Positions 60,060-64,000 of a DNA stretch of 64,000 bases are shown one piece after another. Source of the stretch: Blastomyces gilchristii SLH14081. Lineage: Eukaryota; Ascomycota; Eurotiomycetes; Onygenales; Ajellomycetaceae. The position numbers and the translations under genes were made by a program. Below the pieces are notes generated by a model that did no database searches, was not told the origin of the DNA, and was given only the letters and a program-made list of their open reading frames with translations. The stretch is from contig NW_003101680.1 of the NCBI RefSeq assembly GCF_000003855.2, positions 1,790,836 to 1,854,835 on the forward strand, read 5' to 3'. Numbering within the stretch: the first letter of the stretch is position 1; each line of letters opens with the position of its first letter.

Positions 60060-63000
60060 TTAGTTCTCTTCTTTCAGAAGTAGTTCTCATCAGTCAAGAG
60101 CTGCTGTTTCAGATAATATAGAACTCAGAGTTCAGATTAGTTAATTATAACTGATTTATTTCATGAGATATTACTGACTGCAGCTGTGAAATCTCTTATC
60201 AAGAATATTCTTAATCTCTCACTCAAGCTCATTATCTTCTTCTATAATACCTGATAACTGTCAGTCAGAAGTCAGTTGAGAAGAGAACAGATTAATAACA
60301 GTGTGACAGAGTAAGCTTGTATAAAATACATTATAAATCTCTGATAATATGTCAAGATAATAGTTATAACTATCTAGAACTTCTATCACTTTATACCTGA
60401 CATAGTGATAATCTAGTGTACAAGATGAATATGTGATTTATATATTCTTAAGATTCAATTATATCAGATCTTCTATCTTATATTATTCAGCAGAATCTCA
60501 GTGAATATTAATTTAATTCTCTTAATCTTGTTTTATAGTTGTCATGAAAGACCTCTGCTTAATCACAGGTATTTTAAAGCTTTGTTACTATATTATCAGT
60601 GATCTGAATCAGACTGTGAGAATCTGATATAAACTGTGTAATCTCTAGAAGATTCACATCTCATATAATACTATGTGTAAGAAAGAACAGGCTTATATCT
60701 ATTAAAATAACATCTTATTCATTGATAGTTATCTCTGTGTATAGAAGCAGATCATGTCAATTATCTTATAAGTGATTACAGAACTTATAAAGATAGTTCT
60801 TTACAGTCTGAATTATCTGTTCTAATGCATCATTGATCTCAGAGTGATAGATAGTTGACAGATAATATATAATCTTAAGAACTTGACAGATTCTTATTCA
60901 GAGAGTGCTTATAAATTGACAGCTCTAATCTGATACTATTAATCTCAGTAACTTATATATCTGATAGAATGAACTCTATAAGAAGACTTCAGTGATTTAT
61001 TTAATATTCATCTTATTACAAGATTTCAATATTACATCTTTACTTAGTCAGTCAATAATAATCAGAATATTTCTACAATTCTTACTCTTAGATAGATTAA
61101 CAGTGAAGTTAATTACTACATCTTATCAGATTCTATCAGAAATATTAAGTGATTTCAGTAGATCTTTTCTATAATTCTTTTATAAAATAATAGAAGAATA
61201 GTAATTACAGTTTTAAATGAAGTATCTGATACTATTTAATATCTCAGGTTAATAGAACTCTTGAGAGATCATTCTATACAGTTATTTACAGCCTGAATAA
61301 TCAGTTATATATAAATTATATATCTTTTACATTATCTAAGTGTATAAGGGTTTGAAGTAAGAGACTCAGTGTTATTCATGAAATTATAGAGTGTTATTAT
61401 CATTGATTGAATATTCTGAGATGTTGATTCTTACATGTAATTCTGAAAGAAATTAAGATACTTCTTATTATACTACTTCAGTGAGTGTTTGAAGAAGTTC
61501 ATTGATTTAAGCTACTGTATATTATAGCTTATCTAATATAGGTTCAGAAGAAGTTGAGATATCAGTAATAGTTTTAATTGAAGAAGTATATATAGTGCTG
61601 TGAGCTATTTTATCTTGATTAACTAGTATCTTCAGATTTAAGAGCTGATGCTCTCAGTTTATTCAGTAAGTATCTGTTATATCAGATAATATATCTTACT
61701 CTTGTTATGAGAGAGCATCTGTTATTAAGTTCTGACTGTCAGAATGACAGTGTATTATAAAATAAAAGCAGCTTAAGAACTCAGACTATTATATCTATTA
61801 TTCAGTGAGTTTATAGATAGTTATGAAATATTTAAGATTCTTATAATCTGTGACTATCTCAAATTTGAAGATATTTCAGAGTTCAGAGTCTTATTCTTCT
61901 AAACAGTATATAATTATGAGAAGTTTCTTATCATAGATTTCATAATTGCATTTAACAGAACTCAGTTTCTTAGATATGAAGATATATGATTATAGAACAT
62001 CTTTATTATTATATTATAATATCACTTCTTCTATTATATAGTCAGAGAAATCAGCTTCAACAACTGTCTTATGATCAGAATTGAATATTATCAGTAGAGA
62101 GATATTAATGAATATCTTCTTTATCTGTATAAATGCAGCTTTAGTGTCTGCTGATTATTGAAATACTGAGTCTTTCTTAGTGAGTTCTGTAAGTGATCTT
62201 ATAATATCTGAGAAGTTTTATATAAATTGCTGATAAAAGTTAGTAAATCTGATGAAGCTTTGTATATCTTTCACAGTGTACAGAGTCTTTCATTCAAGAA
62301 TAGTAGAGATTTTCTCAGAATTCATTTGAATTCTCTTGTCAGCTTCTATGATGAAATCTAAGTATTTAGTACTCTTGACTTTGAAATTATACTTATTAAT
62401 ATTAATTGATAGTTCTGCTTCTTATAGTCATTGTAATACTCTTTGTACATACTCTTGATATTTCTTTCTGAATTCATTGATGAAGATGAGAATGTTATCT
62501 AGATAAGCAGATGCAAATTCATTAAGAAAGTCTCAGAGTGCTCAGTTAATATACTTCTGAAATGTACTGAGAATATTGATTAGTTCAAAGAGTGTGACTA
62601 CTCATTCAAAGAGATTATATTGTATTCAGAATACTGTAAGCTACTCATCTTCTTCAGTGATACAGATCTTATAAAATGTAGTGATAACATCTAACTTTAT
62701 AAATTATTAAGCTTGTTCAATATGAGCTAGAGTTTCATTGATAAGAGATAAAGAATAATGATCTTTCTTTATTAATCTGTTCAATTCTTGATAATTCACA
62801 CAGAACTGAAGTTCTTCATCTGGTTTCTTTGCAAAGAGAATAGAGACTGTGATGAAAGAGTTACTAATATATATAAATTCTTTATTCAACAGATCATTGA
62901 GTGTCTTTTGAAGAAGAAGAAGTTCATCTTGAGATATGTTATAAAGAGAGTCTCATGACAGTTTGAGATTCTTATCATTCTTTTTCTCTAACTTAATACT

Positions 63001-63735
63001 GTGATTCACTTCAGAATCTTGTATGAGAAGTATATTTATAATATTATCTTATCAGAAGACATCTAGATATTCATGATATTATTAAAAGAGTTTTGTATAA
63101 GAATCTGTTATTATAACACAGAATAACTTTTCTAGAGTCTTTTTAATATTGATTAGACTGATGAAATAGATTGATATATAATTCTGCTATCAGTAAACTT
63201 ATCAGCAACTCTGTTAATAATTTTAATAATAACTTCTTTTTCAGAGTATTTTATAAGTGTTGACAGAGATCTGTGTAAGATTCATAGTCTTGTGAATATT
63301 ATCTTTGTGAATTCTATTATTATTAGAAAATATCAAGCTTCTGTTTTAAGTATTCAGTAAGATGTCTTATTTAGATAGTCAGACAAGTCTTAACATAAGA
63401 TTATAATTAAGATTATTAACTTCATATGTGTAGATATCTTCATGTTAATGTTCTTTCACATCTATGTTTAGTTTCATCATGTAATGAATATAAACATCTT
63501 TCAGATCATCAAATTCTGTAAGAAGTCAGAATTTTGATAAAGAGATACACTGAAGATTATAATATCTTATGACTGAAGATTTTATCATTGCATAGTGACA
63601 TAGACTGCTGTCTATCATGACTTTCATATTATACATGTTATCAATCACAGTAGATATAAGAATTGCATTCATTGTTATTTTCTCTTTAAATTATTATTGT
63701 TTAATCTCTTTAAGCTTCTGTTTATAAATTTGAAC
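60060..63735 (-). pseudogene. G2-E4 pol
   Basis: Integrase and chromodomain at left, then RNase H, RT (N-terminal part open at 62889-62707, ELQFCVNYQELNRLIKKD; active site YLDN at 62505-62494) and protease near 63660-63370. Broken by numerous stops. Confidence 0.8.
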
Positions 63736-63740
63736 AGAAG

Positions 63741-64000
63741 CTAATCTTTTCTCTGTTTCACTGAGACATTCTCATAGTTATCTTCTGAATCTTTCTCTAA
63801 TATAATGTGATTGATGCAGACAGATACTGATTCATTCTTTGAATGAGAAGACACTGATCTTTCTCTTAAGTATGAAGATATATAGATTGATTGACAGTTG
63901 AAAGCAATGTGTTCTGATTGATTACAGTTGATACACACTTCTTATTGATGTTAATCAGCAACTTCTTCAGAAGTGATCTCAGAAACTTAAAAGTCTGTTT
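63741..64000 (-). pseudogene. G2-E4 gag, C-terminal part
   Basis: An intact knuckle CINCNQSEHIAFNC (CX2CX4HX4C) is read from 63935. The frame runs to TAG 63743-63741 (ending VSVKQRKD). The N-terminal part is outside the window. Confidence 0.75.

Larger units (their letters stand above)
59754..64000 (-). mobile_element. G2 copy E4, runs off the window
   Basis: It begins with a 306-bp LTR (59754-60059) followed by integrase-to-gag sequence on the minus strand. The 5' LTR lies beyond the window. It is inserted in the inverted G1 fragment; the expected TSD would be TGTAT (59749-59753). Confidence 0.85.

Noticed and set aside
1..64000. Reassignment of TGA to Trp (mitochondrial code)
   Set aside because: TGA at Trp positions is common, but TAA and TAG at Gln positions, Asp-to-Asn at catalytic sites and surviving TGG codons occur too, and one LTR retains the unmutated state. 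C-to-T mutation explains all of it; gypsy, LINE and hAT elements also argue for nuclear DNA.

Overview
This window is not a conventional gene region. It is a nest of decayed transposable elements in very AT-rich DNA, and I see no intact host gene, tRNA, rRNA or CRISPR array. Reading frames of recognisable transposon proteins are riddled with TGA (Trp or Arg codons hit), TAA and TAG (Gln codons hit), Pro-to-Ser/Leu, Gly-to-Asp/Glu/Ser and Asp-to-Asn changes. CpG, CpC and GpG are nearly absent. That is the footprint of repeat-targeted C-to-T mutation (a RIP-like process) in a filamentous ascomycete. The low-GC, Ty3/gypsy-packed character and the wording of several decayed proteins remind me of the low-GC tracts of Onygenales such as Blastomyces. 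That is recall, not a search, and I hold it at moderate confidence.

Three families of chromodomain Ty3/gypsy retrotransposons build most of the window. G1 (536-bp LTRs, plus strand) is present as a 5'-cut copy (1-5637), a complete copy (14818-29894) and an inverted fragment (36265-36670 plus 59463-59753). G2 (about 275-309-bp LTRs, coding on the minus strand) is present as copies E0 to E4. G3 (257-bp LTRs, minus strand) is a single copy at 22319-29563. The other elements are a Tad/I-like LINE with RNase H (about 6522-12486), two copies of a hAT DNA transposon (31412-36264 truncated, 48662-54441 complete) and a 1600-bp miniature LTR element (33208-34807).

Target-site duplications let the insertion order be read directly. 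On the left, G2-E0 (12487-14817 / 29900-31406) was split by G1-B (TSD TCTGA), and the 3' LTR of G1-B was split by G3 (TSD GCTGA). E0 itself sits in hAT copy 2. On the right, an inverted G1 fragment received hAT copy 2, E1 (TSD ATTAA) and E4. The 3' LTR of E1 received E2 (TSD GAATA), E2 received E3 (TSD AGTTT), the integrase end of E1 received hAT copy 1 (8-bp TSD ATAAGATG), and hAT copy 2 received the miniature element (TSD TAATC).

The most interesting biology is extra coding content that ordinary retrotransposons lack. G1 and G3 each carry, between the end of gag-pol and the 3' LTR, a Cys-containing accessory reading frame on the opposite strand. The G3 one has a plausible spliceosomal intron in the antisense direction. 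The hAT element carries a possible passenger frame. The miniature LTR element holds a 313-codon frame of unknown function. G2, and probably G3, have a primer-binding region complementary to their own LTR, as expected for Tf1-type self-priming, and one G2 copy shows a matching transversion on both sides of the pairing. G1 and G3 encode gag and pol in a single frame, while G2 shows a constant -1 offset between gag and pol in three copies.
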